In this document: positions 1 through 6,540 of the stretch, piece after piece
How positions within the stretch are numbered: the stretch's first letter is position 1
How the letters are laid out: each line of letters begins with the position of its first letter
Source: Candidatus Latescibacterota bacterium
GTDB taxonomy: Bacteria; JAAXHH01; JACQVL01
Assembly (NCBI GenBank): GCA_016209865.1
Contig: JACQVL010000158.1
Location: 1 to 16,765, forward strand
Reading direction: 5' to 3'
Length of the DNA stretch: 16,765 bases
The notes under the pieces: generated by a model
What the model was told of the DNA's origin: nothing
Databases searched by the model: none
Seen by the model: only the letters and a program-made list of their open reading frames with translations
Position numbers and translations under genes: made by a program

Positions 1-282
1 CCCAACGTCCCGTCCCATCTGCTCCGAGGGATGGCGAAGTGGGCGGGGGTTCACATCTTCAGCGAGTCCGACGATGTGTTGAGCGCCTCGCATGACTGGG
101 TGAGCCTGCACACCGTCAAGCCCGGCCCGAAGCGCCTCGTCCTCCCGCGTCGCGCTGCGCAGGTATGGGACGCGTTCTCCAACCGGCTGGTCGGGACCGA
201 CCTGGCGGAGATTCAGGAGACGTTCGACGCGCCTGAGACACGGCTGTACTACTACGGGACGGCCCCGTGGCCGTGGGGGTGA
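1..282 (+). CDS. C-terminal fragment of a probable glycoside-hydrolase-like protein (cut by window start)
   Basis: The frame is open from the first base to the TGA at 280-282, so only about the last 93 residues are visible. An ATG at 31 is internal and not a convincing start: the residues before it (NVPSHLLRG) read as protein and there is no ribosome-binding site. The fragment reads GVHIFSESDDVL, then a stretch with WVSLHTVKPGPKRLVLPRR, then a short beta-rich tail ending ETRLYYYG. This resembles the C-terminal beta domain after a sugar-hydrolase catalytic domain, where a GVHIYSESDDV-like segment and a final ETRLF-like strand recur. That is a recollection of family style, not a search result. 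A role in carbohydrate breakdown would fit the sugar-acid-type enzymes downstream, but the catalytic part lies outside the window. Confidence 0.5.
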   Translation, partial: PNVPSHLLRGMAKWAGVHIFSESDDVLSASHDWVSLHTVKPGPKRLVLPRRAAQVWDAFSNRLVGTDLAEIQETFDAPETRLYYYGTAPWPWG

Positions 283-299
283 GAGTAGACACACCCATT

Positions 300-381
300 T
301 TCACCACAAAGGCACGAAGAGCACAAAGTGCTTCACAAATCAAAATGCTGTTCTTTGTGTCCTTTGTGCCTTTGTGGTGAA
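300..381. repeat. Inverted-arm intergenic repeat (CACCACAAAG family), copy 1
   Basis: Two arms of about 29 bases (300-328 and 353-381) are near-perfect reverse complements. Each begins TTCACCACAAAGGCAC read inward, and a 24-base spacer separates them. Transcribed, this would fold into a long hairpin. A second copy lies at 8462-8587. Its right end runs directly into the dinB start region, and GGTGA at 376-380 sits where a Shine-Dalgarno sequence would be. It encodes no protein and looks like a non-autonomous dispersed element. Confidence 0.85.
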
Positions 382-383
382 TC

Positions 384-1457
384 ATGCTGTCTATGCGCAA
401 AATCATCCACATCGACATGGACGCGTTCTATACGTCCGTCGAGGCCCTGGATAACCCTGACCTCCGGGGCAAGCCGGTCATCGTTGGGGGCGACCCGGAC
501 AAGCGAGGCGTCGTCTCGTCCGCGTCCTACGAGGCCCGTGCGTTCGGAGTTCGGTCCGCGATGCCGATGTGGCGGGCAGTCCGGCTCTGCCCGGCCGGTG
601 TGGTCATCCGGCCGCGGATGCACCGGTATCAGGAGGTCGCAGAGCAGTTGTGGGCGATCCACCAGACGTACACCGACCTGGTCGAACCCATCGCCCTGGA
701 TGAGTGTTATCTGGACGTCACGGTGAACAAAAAGGGACTGCCGTCCGCGACGACGGTCGCCCAGGCGATCAAGGCGGAGATCCGGGAGAAGACCGGGCTG
801 ACGGCCTCCGCCGGAGTGGCGCCGAACAAATTCTTAGCGAAGATCGCTTCCGACTTGAAGAAACCGGACGGCCTGGTGGTCATCAAACCCCACGAGGTCG
901 CCGAGTTCCTGAAGACGTTGCCGGTCGGCAAGCTCTGGGGCGTCGGGCCGGTCACGGAACGGAAGTTGGACGCACTGGGGGTGAGAACGATCGAAGCGCT
1001 GGGGGGTGTGCCTCCTGAACGTCTCGTCGAGTTATTCGGCAAGTTTGGACTCACGATGCACCGGCTCGCTCAGGGCGAGGACGACCGCCCGGTCGTCCCC
1101 GATCGGGAGCCGAAGCAACTGAGCGCGGAAGTGACGTTCGAGCGGGACACCGCGGACCTGGACGTGCTCCGGGACGAACTCGCCCGGCAGGCGGGGATCG
1201 TCATCCGGCGGCTCACGGCACAGGGGAAACAGGGACGGACGGTGACGCTCAAACTCCGGTACGACGACTTCATAGGGATTACCCGGAGCCATACTCGGCC
1301 GGCCCCTGTCACGACCGTGGATGAGATCGTTCATGAGGCGGTCGCCCTCCTGGAGAAGACAGAGATCGGCCGCCGGCGTGTCCGTCTGATCGGGGTGGGA
1401 GTGTCCAACTTTGATCACGCCCCGGCGGCGCAACAGGCCTCTCTCTTCCCGGAGTAG
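384..1457 (+). CDS. dinB: DNA polymerase IV (Y-family translesion polymerase)
   Basis: 357 residues, full length for the family. This is an error-prone polymerase that extends past damaged template bases. The catalytic acids are visible: D11 in HIDMDAF, and D106-E107 in LDECYLDV. Y16 occupies the steric-gate position that excludes ribonucleotides. The palm and fingers segment GVVSSASYEARAFGV (42-56) is typical, as are the helix-hairpin-helix (GKLWGVGPVTERKLDALGV) and little-finger regions. The protein ends QQASLFPE, a good QxxLF sliding-clamp-binding tail. Starts at 384 (MLSM) and 393 (MRKIIHIDMD) are both possible; 393 matches the usual N-terminus, while 384 lies closer to GGTGA. No LexA-type operator was recognised; the upstream DNA is a dispersed repeat. 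Catalytic residues are intact, so it should be active. Confidence 0.95.
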   Translation: MLSMRKIIHIDMDAFYTSVEALDNPDLRGKPVIVGGDPDKRGVVSSASYEARAFGVRSAMPMWRAVRLCPAGVVIRPRMHRYQEVAEQLWAIHQTYTDLVEPIALDECYLDVTVNKKGLPSATTVAQAIKAEIREKTGLTASAGVAPNKFLAKIASDLKKPDGLVVIKPHEVAEFLKTLPVGKLWGVGPVTERKLDALGVRTIEALGGVPPERLVELFGKFGLTMHRLAQGEDDRPVVPDREPKQLSAEVTFERDTADLDVLRDELARQAGIVIRRLTAQGKQGRTVTLKLRYDDFIGITRSHTRPAPVTTVDEIVHEAVALLEKTEIGRRRVRLIGVGVSNFDHAPAAQQASLFPE

Positions 1458-1458
1458 A

Positions 1459-1476
1459 GGCGCGATTTCTCGCGCC
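1459..1476. repeat. Short perfect hairpin just after dinB
   Basis: GGCGCGA and TCGCGCC form a perfect 7-bp stem around a TTTC loop, starting two bases after the dinB stop. No T-run follows, so it is not a standard intrinsic terminator. It could protect mRNA ends or be a small dispersed palindrome. It lies 11 bases upstream of the next start codon. Confidence 0.6.
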
Positions 1477-1487
1477 CTGGGGAAAGG

Positions 1488-2810
1488 ATGATGGAGACCT
1501 GGCTCGCCGCTCATCCAGCGGCAGCATCCCTCCAGGCGTTCGCGCCGCAGGCGTCCCTGGACCAGCGTCTGGCGGTCTGTCTGCTCGACACCATCGACGT
1601 GACCGTCCGGCAGTCGCCGGCATGGTCTGCCCATCGCCGATGGCTGGCCTCCGTCCCCGGCCTCACAGAGGCGCTTGCGGCCCGCGCCTCGTGGCGGAAT
1701 CATCCGGCACGGAACCGCGTCGAAGCCGTGGCGCGAACTCTTGAAGCGGTCGGCGTTAAGGAGACGAATCGGATCGACCACCAGACATTCGTGATCGCCG
1801 TCGAATGGCTCTGGCGACGGTGGCGGGCGCGTGGCCAACGGTTTCCGTTTCGGTCGAAGCCGTTCTTCCCGGAACGCGGCGCGGAACGGTTTGCCGTCCC
1901 GGCCTACCGTGACGACTCGCTCACCCCTCAGGAGATGCGAACGGCCATCGGGTTCGGGCTTGGCCGGGACGGCGCGGCGTTCCTCCTCCACGCGCTCGAG
2001 CGGGCGCTCCGGCGGCGCGTCGACATAGACGACCTCTCCGATGTCATGCTCCTTCCCAAAGCCGAGGGGAAATTTACCGGCGTCTTCAGACTGACAGTCG
2101 AATTCAGAGACGGTCGTCTCGCCGCAGACCTGGCCGTCCATGCGGCCAAGAACGAACCTGCATCCGACGTCCTGGCGGATGAGTACCGGGCACTCGCGCA
2201 GTGTCACATGGACGCTCCCGGCTGCGCCCCGGAGCCGTACCTGTTTGGCTACACGAGCGTGCAGCGCGGGGAGCAGACGAGGCGGATCGGTTTCCTCCTC
2301 GAAGAATGGCTCGACGGGTACGACGAACTGCACATCCGGCCGGATGAGAACGGCGACCGGTTCATCATTTGGCACGCCACGGACGCGCACGAGAAGCTGA
2401 CCGATGAGGAGTCCGACCGCGTTCGGGAGGAAATCGCCCGGCTGCTGACGCGGGGGTCGGACCTGGAACACGGACGGACGATTGTAACCGAGTTGACGTG
2501 GGTGAACGGGGGGGATTTCGCCTGTCGCCGGATGGACGGCCGCCTTGAGGTTCGGATGACCGCCCTCCGCCGGATCGATGAAGGGATCGATGTGCCGACC
2601 TTCCTCCACCGGTTGCTCAATCTGCACGCGGTCGACGCGGAATCCTCCCCCGGTCAGCCGGTCCGCGTCCCGGTCCTGTCCCCTGCGTGCGCCTTCCGTG
2701 GGCTGCGGCGCGGCCTGGTCGAACGGTATGGCCGGACGCGCGGCAGGCGGCTCGCGCGGGAATGGCTGACCGCGTTGGCGGGGACAGGTTTCGTGGGAAT
2801 GACACCATAA
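1488..2810 (+). CDS. Hypothetical protein with weak protein-kinase-like features
   Basis: 440 residues, not recognised with confidence. The start ATG is preceded by GGGGAAAGG, a usable ribosome-binding site, 31 bases after the dinB stop, so the two genes may be cotranscribed. The N-terminal 180 residues are helical and rich in Arg and Trp. From about 190 to 360 the order resembles an aminoglycoside-phosphotransferase or kinase fold: a glycine-containing strand pair (EGKFTGVFRLTVEF), an AAK lysine at K221, a helix glutamate at E232 (LADEYRAL), and a hinge-like segment GFLLEEWLDGYDEL (268-281). The later NGGDFACRR (340-348), where a catalytic loop would be, lacks a clear HxDxxxxN or DFG motif, so any such protein could be inactive. 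There is no signal peptide or membrane segment. The kinase idea is inference from motif order only. Confidence 0.6.
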   Translation: MMETWLAAHPAAASLQAFAPQASLDQRLAVCLLDTIDVTVRQSPAWSAHRRWLASVPGLTEALAARASWRNHPARNRVEAVARTLEAVGVKETNRIDHQTFVIAVEWLWRRWRARGQRFPFRSKPFFPERGAERFAVPAYRDDSLTPQEMRTAIGFGLGRDGAAFLLHALERALRRRVDIDDLSDVMLLPKAEGKFTGVFRLTVEFRDGRLAADLAVHAAKNEPASDVLADEYRALAQCHMDAPGCAPEPYLFGYTSVQRGEQTRRIGFLLEEWLDGYDELHIRPDENGDRFIIWHATDAHEKLTDEESDRVREEIARLLTRGSDLEHGRTIVTELTWVNGGDFACRRMDGRLEVRMTALRRIDEGIDVPTFLHRLLNLHAVDAESSPGQPVRVPVLSPACAFRGLRRGLVERYGRTRGRRLAREWLTALAGTGFVGMTP

Positions 2811-2821
2811 TTGTCTTTTTC

Positions 2822-2835
2822 TCGTCACTTGTCAC
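2822..2835 (-). repeat. Heptamer repeat, two units (TCGTCAC TTGTCAC)
   Basis: Two adjacent 7-base units, the reverse complement of the GTGACGA/GTGACAA heptamers found at 3661, 12993, 16269 and 16380. They lie in the 76-base gap between the hypothetical gene and the SDR gene. Confidence 0.7.
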
Positions 2836-2850
2836 TCATCCCTGATTTAT

Positions 2851-2868
2851 ACCGACCACCGACCACCG
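2851..2868 (+). repeat. Second heptamer type (ACCGACC), about 2.5 units
   Basis: ACCGACC ACCGACC ACCG, period 7, lies 16 bases after the TCGTCAC/TTGTCAC pair. It shares the unit length of the other arrays but not their sequence. Confidence 0.7.
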
Positions 2869-2886
2869 TCTTTCAGGAGGCCCAAC

Positions 2887-3654
2887 ATGCCCGATTTATC
2901 GCTCTTTTCACTCGAAGGCAAGGTGATGATCGTGACCGGCGCGGGACGCGGGATCGGCAAATCGATCGCCCTCGTCAGCGCGCGAGCCGGGGCGGACCTC
3001 GTCATCGGCAGCCGGACGATGTCCGAGTTAGAGGAGGTCGCCCGCACCGTGCGGGACATCGGACGGCGGTGCGAGTGCTTCACTGTGGACGTGTCGAACG
3101 TCGTCTCCATCCGGGACTTCGTCGCGCAGACCCTGACGGTCGTCGACGGGATCGATATCCTCGTCAACAACGCCGGGTACAACAAGATCAAGCCGGCGCT
3201 GGAGGTGACCGAAGAGGAGTACGACTACATCGTCGACGTGAACCTGAAGAACGTGTTCTTCTTCAGCCAGGCGGTCGCCCAGCACATGATCGAGCGCGGC
3301 AAGGGCGGGCGGATCATCAACATCTCCTCCCAGGTCGGGGTCGTCGGCGGGCCGCTCCGGGCGGTGTATAGCGGGGCGAAGGCGGGGGTGTGCAACCTGA
3401 CCCGGTCGCTCGCGGCGGAGTGGGCGCCCCACAACATCACCGTCAACGCCGTCGCGCCGACGATGACGCGCACCCCGTTAGCCGAGCAGGCGATGCAGAA
3501 TGAAGGCTTCCGGGTGCAGGTGAAGAAAATCTTGATGGGCCGGCTGGCCGAACCGGACGAGATCGCCGGGGCGGTCATCTACCTGGCCGCGCCCGCGGGC
3601 GCGATGGTCACCGGCCATACGCTGGTGGTGGATGGCGGGTATACGATTGTGTGA
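2887..3654 (+). CDS. SDR-family NAD(P)-dependent oxidoreductase (FabG-like)
   Basis: 255 residues, typical classical SDR length. It should interconvert an alcohol and a ketone on a small or sugar-like substrate in the cytosol. A cofactor loop TGAGRGIG (17-24), an NNAG motif (94-97), N119, catalytic S148, and Y161 and K165 in YSGAK are all present. R43 after the second beta strand favours NADP(H), though that is inference. The C-terminal VVDGGYT ending is typical of FabG-like members. The start is well supported by CAGGAGG at 2875-2881, followed by ATG. It precedes the enolase-superfamily gene, so the pair may act on the same sugar or sugar acid. Its sequence cannot distinguish 3-oxoacyl-ACP reductase from a sugar-alcohol dehydrogenase; context favours the latter. 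Confidence 0.92.
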   Translation: MPDLSLFSLEGKVMIVTGAGRGIGKSIALVSARAGADLVIGSRTMSELEEVARTVRDIGRRCECFTVDVSNVVSIRDFVAQTLTVVDGIDILVNNAGYNKIKPALEVTEEEYDYIVDVNLKNVFFFSQAVAQHMIERGKGGRIINISSQVGVVGGPLRAVYSGAKAGVCNLTRSLAAEWAPHNITVNAVAPTMTRTPLAEQAMQNEGFRVQVKKILMGRLAEPDEIAGAVIYLAAPAGAMVTGHTLVVDGGYTIV

Positions 3655-3660
3655 AGAGCA

Positions 3661-3688
3661 GTGACGAGTGACCAGTGACGCGTGACGA
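3661..3688 (+). repeat. GTGACRA-type heptamer array, four units
   Basis: GTGACGA GTGACCA GTGACGC GTGACGA in perfect 7-base register, between the SDR stop and the enolase-superfamily start. The middle units are degenerate. A GTG inside the array (3675) begins an in-frame extension of the next gene, but the true start is downstream. Confidence 0.85.
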
Positions 3689-3716
3689 GCAAACCTGTTT
3701 CCCAAAGGATCCTCCC

Positions 3717-4967
3717 ATGAAAATCACCCATGTCGAAGTCACTACCCTCAACAACCTTTTCGTCAACGACCGCATCCGGCGGGCGATGCAGCGGGCCAAC
3801 ACACATGGAGAGCGACTGCATGTCTACCGGGTCGAGACAGACAACGGCCTCGCCGGGTACGGGGACTCGCAGGATCGGCGGACGGATTTCTCCTGGATGA
3901 TCGGGAAGAGTCCGGTCGGACTCCTGACCGACCCTCGCCTGAACGTCGGCCTCCAGATCGCGCTGTACGACGTGGTCGGGAAGGCCGAAGGGGTTCCCGT
4001 CTACCAGTTACTCGGCCCGAAGGTGCGGGATTGGTGCCCGATCGCCTGGTGGGCGATCGACATGTCCCCGGAGGAGTGGGCGGAAGAGGCGAAGCACGCG
4101 GTCGGCCTCGGCTACGCGTCGTTCAAGCTGAAGGCGCGGCCGTGGTGGGACATCGTCGAGCAGGTCGAGGCGATCACGCAGGTCGTCCCGTCCCATTTCA
4201 AGCTGGACGTGGATTTCAACTCGTTCCTGTTGAACGCGGGGAACGCCGTCCCGAAGCTGCGACAGCTCGATCAGTATGAGACGGTGGCGATCTACGAATC
4301 CCCCATCCCGCAGGAGGACATCGAAGGTTACAAGCATCTCCGCGACCGGATCGCCCATCCGATCAGTCTTCATTTTGGCTCACCGCCCATCATGACAACC
4401 CTGCGCGAAGAGGTGTGCGACGGGTTCGTCATCGGCGGGACGGCGGGGATGATCGCCCAGCAGGCCGGGATCGCGGCGGCGGCGAATAAATCGTTCTGGC
4501 TGCAGATGGTCGGGGGCGGACTGATGACCGCGTTCACCGTCCACCTGGGCGCGGTGCATACCCATGCCCGGTGGCCGGCCATCACCTGTCACGAGCTGTG
4601 GGACGACTTGCTCGTCGAGCGGCTCGACGTGAAGGACGGGTACATCCGCGTCCCCGAAGCGCCAGGCCTCGGCGTGCAGGTCGATGACGCGGCGATCGAG
4701 CGGTACCGTATCGACCCTGAGGCTCCAAGTCCCAAAGAGGAATATCTCAGGCAGCGTCACGTGCTGCGGATCAGGTGGAAAGGAACGAACGGCCGGCCGG
4801 GACGAAGTTGGGCGTTCCTGACGGAAACGGACTACCAGCGGTCGTTCTACGCCGGGAACATGCCGCTGTTCGTGCCGGGCGTCCGGCTTGAGGTGATCGA
4901 GGACGACAAGAGCGCCGCGTTCAACCACCTGTACGAGCGGGTGCAGCAGGGGATCGTGAGGGAGTGA
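3717..4967 (+). CDS. Mandelate racemase / muconate lactonizing enzyme family protein (enolase superfamily)
   Basis: 416 residues from ATG 3717, the start chosen because MKITHVEVTTL is the usual first strand and AAAGGA lies 8 bases upstream. The frame opens further at GTG 3675, but that stretch is heptamer repeat. Enolase-superfamily enzymes abstract a proton next to a carboxylate, often to dehydrate or epimerise a sugar acid. The KxK catalytic pair (K137 and K139 in FKLKARP), a first metal ligand D166 in DVDFN, and E194 in IYESP are visible. Where an Asp or Glu of the ADES/GEN type normally supplies the third metal ligand, this protein reads PISLHFGSPP, placing H219 there. A conserved-looking tail region (HARWPAITCHELWDDLL) follows. 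Substrate is unknown; acid-sugar dehydratase-like is a reasonable class-level guess. Confidence 0.88.
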   Translation: MKITHVEVTTLNNLFVNDRIRRAMQRANTHGERLHVYRVETDNGLAGYGDSQDRRTDFSWMIGKSPVGLLTDPRLNVGLQIALYDVVGKAEGVPVYQLLGPKVRDWCPIAWWAIDMSPEEWAEEAKHAVGLGYASFKLKARPWWDIVEQVEAITQVVPSHFKLDVDFNSFLLNAGNAVPKLRQLDQYETVAIYESPIPQEDIEGYKHLRDRIAHPISLHFGSPPIMTTLREEVCDGFVIGGTAGMIAQQAGIAAAANKSFWLQMVGGGLMTAFTVHLGAVHTHARWPAITCHELWDDLLVERLDVKDGYIRVPEAPGLGVQVDDAAIERYRIDPEAPSPKEEYLRQRHVLRIRWKGTNGRPGRSWAFLTETDYQRSFYAGNMPLFVPGVRLEVIEDDKSAAFNHLYERVQQGIVRE

Positions 4968-4987
4968 GGAATCGCAGGAGGGAGACG

Positions 4988-5029
4988 ATGCACAACGAAT
5001 TTCCCGCCATTCAGAAATGGATCCCATAG
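4988..5029 (+). CDS. 13-codon ORF with strong ribosome-binding site (possible leader peptide or gene remnant)
   Basis: ATG at 4988 follows a perfect AGGAGG (4976-4981) with a 6-base spacer. The peptide is MHNEFPAIQKWIP, ending TAG at 5027-5029. One base later comes the ATG of the PhyH gene, in a different frame, and that gene has no convincing ribosome-binding site of its own. Two readings fit: a leader peptide whose termination feeds reinitiation at PhyH, or the first codons of an earlier gene cut off where lower-GC DNA arrived. The sequence does not decide between them. Confidence 0.45.
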   Translation: MHNEFPAIQKWIP

Positions 5030-5030
5030 C

Positions 5031-5825
5031 ATGATTACACCAATGGAAGAGTATTGTTTTGACTTGCGCGGTTACACGGTCATCCCCCAGGCGCTGGATA
5101 ATGACCATGTCGCGTCGATCAATGCCTGGATCGATGCCTTGCCGCCGTTGAAAATCGACCAATGGTTCGGCAATGTCTATGTCCAATCATACGGCGGTAT
5201 CGACGGCATCAACCTGCAAGATGTGATTGAGGCGGGTGAAATCTTTGAGCGTTTGATCGATCATCCCGCCTGGATCGATCGAGTGCGCCATTATCTTGGG
5301 CCGAGCACAAAACCGTACATCTATGAAATTTTTATCAATGTGCGCGAGTCAGGCGGCTACATTGGGGTGCATTCTGGCGGGCACAATGTGGATCATTACC
5401 AACGCAGCGGACGGCGAAATGGCCAGTGGGTCTGTCCGATGCTCTCGCTGCTGGCGTCCTTGACCGATGTGGGACCAGGAGATGGCGCCACAGTCGTCAT
5501 TCCTGGCAGCCACAAGTCAGACTTTCCGCATCCCATGCAAGATAGAAGGGGGGGGATTAGCATCGGTTCGGGCGAACAACTCGAAGGCGCGGTCGAAATC
5601 TACCTGAAGGCGGGCGATGCCGTGCTCTTTAACGATGCGCTGTGTCACGGCTCTGCCCAACGCCTTAACCCTGGTCAGCGGCGGATGATCACCATCCGCT
5701 ATGTGCCGGCTCTGCACGCCCACCGTTTTGGCTATGAACCGTCAGCAGAATTGGTTGCGCAGTTGACCCCGGAACGATTGGCCATTGTGCAGCCCATCAA
5801 GCCACGTCGGCGACCGAATGGGTGA
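5031..5825 (+). CDS. Phytanoyl-CoA dioxygenase (PhyH) family protein
   Basis: 264 residues. The family comprises cytosolic Fe(II)- and 2-oxoglutarate-dependent oxygenases that usually hydroxylate small molecules. The N-terminus ([18 protein letters not shown]) and the core [22 protein letters not shown] are typical. The distal metal His is H206 in [15 protein letters not shown], with R217 or R218 available for 2-oxoglutarate. The proximal motif, normally HxD, reads H114-S-G116 in GVHSGGHN, so the carboxylate ligand is absent. Iron halogenases also have Ala or Gly there, but many uncharacterised PhyH proteins carry HGG-like versions, so chemistry cannot be assigned. Base composition is visibly lower in GC than neighbours (for example near 5281-5340) and codon choice differs, suggesting later acquisition. 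It is followed after 40 bases by rsmI. Confidence 0.88.
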   Translation: MITPMEEYCFDLRGYTVIPQALDNDHVASINAWIDALPPLKIDQWFGNVYVQSYGGIDGINLQDVIEAGEIFERLIDHPAWIDRVRHYLGPSTKPYIYEIFINVRESGGYIGVHSGGHNVDHYQRSGRRNGQWVCPMLSLLASLTDVGPGDGATVVIPGSHKSDFPHPMQDRRGGISIGSGEQLEGAVEIYLKAGDAVLFNDALCHGSAQRLNPGQRRMITIRYVPALHAHRFGYEPSAELVAQLTPERLAIVQPIKPRRRPNG

Positions 5826-5865
5826 ACGCGGCTTAGTCGTATCAGCATTCTTCCCTGATTTCCCC

Positions 5866-6540
5866 ATGCTCTACCTGGTCGCCACACCCATCGGGAATTT
5901 GAATGACATCACGCTCCGCGCCCTTGAGGTGCTGAGGACGGTCGATGTCATCGCGAGCGAGGACACCCGGAAGACGGGGCTGCTGTTGAAGCACTTTGAG
6001 ATCAAGAAGCCCCTGATCTCCTTCCATGAGCACAACGAACAGCAGGCGGGCGAGCGGCTCATCGCCCTGCTCCAACAGGGACAATCAGTCGCCCTCGTCA
6101 CGAACGCGGGGACGCCGGGCATTGCCGACCCCGGCTTCACACTCGTCCGCCGCGCTCTGGCCACGCACGTCGAGGTGACGATGCTGCCCGGGCCCACCGC
6201 GCTTGTCATGGCGCTCGTCCTCTCCGGCCTGCCCGTGCACAGCTTTACGTTCCGGGGCTTTCCTCCTCGCAAGCCGGGCCCACGGCGACGCTTCCTGGAA
6301 ATCGATCAGCATTCTCCCCACACGCTGATCTTCTATGAGAGTCCCTACCGACTCGACGCGTTCCTCAGCGACGCCCTGGCCGTCTTCGGGGATCGGCAGG
6401 CCGCTCTGGCGAACGACCTGACGAAGCGGTTCGAGACGGTGCTGCGCGGGACGCTGTCAGACCTGAGAGAGGCTGTCGCCCGTTCGAAGCCGCTTGGAGA
6501 GTATGTCATCGTGATCGCGGGAGCGGGGGATGCCGCCTAA
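5866..6540 (+). CDS. rsmI: 16S rRNA (cytidine-1402 2'-O)-methyltransferase
   Basis: 224 residues from ATG 5866. This start gives the family-typical [16 protein letters not shown]; in-frame starts at 5785 (GTG) and 5818 (ATG) overlap PhyH and add unrelated residues. RsmI uses S-adenosylmethionine to methylate the ribose of C1402 in helix 44, next to the P-site codon. Visible motifs are [36 protein letters not shown] and the LTKRFE segment. Two features differ from the common form: the usual SDAGTP reads TNAGTP, and the protein stops near residue 224, whereas the E. coli enzyme has an additional C-terminal domain; short forms are known. It overlaps the next gene by 11 bases (ATGCCGCCTAA), indicating an operon. 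Confidence 0.93.
   Translation: MLYLVATPIGNLNDITLRALEVLRTVDVIASEDTRKTGLLLKHFEIKKPLISFHEHNEQQAGERLIALLQQGQSVALVTNAGTPGIADPGFTLVRRALATHVEVTMLPGPTALVMALVLSGLPVHSFTFRGFPPRKPGPRRRFLEIDQHSPHTLIFYESPYRLDAFLSDALAVFGDRQAALANDLTKRFETVLRGTLSDLREAVARSKPLGEYVIVIAGAGDAA

Noticed and set aside
1459-1480. Intrinsic terminator after dinB
   Set aside because: A stem exists but is followed by CTGGGG, not a T-run.
1032-2828. 598-codon open frame on the minus strand opposite dinB and the hypothetical gene
   Set aside because: It is rich in Arg, Pro and Gly, has no recognisable motif, overlaps the real dinB 3' end, and mirrors the codon pattern of the plus-strand genes. It is a high-GC antisense shadow.
3675-3716. 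Upstream GTG start extending the enolase-superfamily protein by 14 residues
   Set aside because: The extra residues are encoded by the heptamer array; ATG 3717 has a ribosome-binding site and the family-typical first strand.
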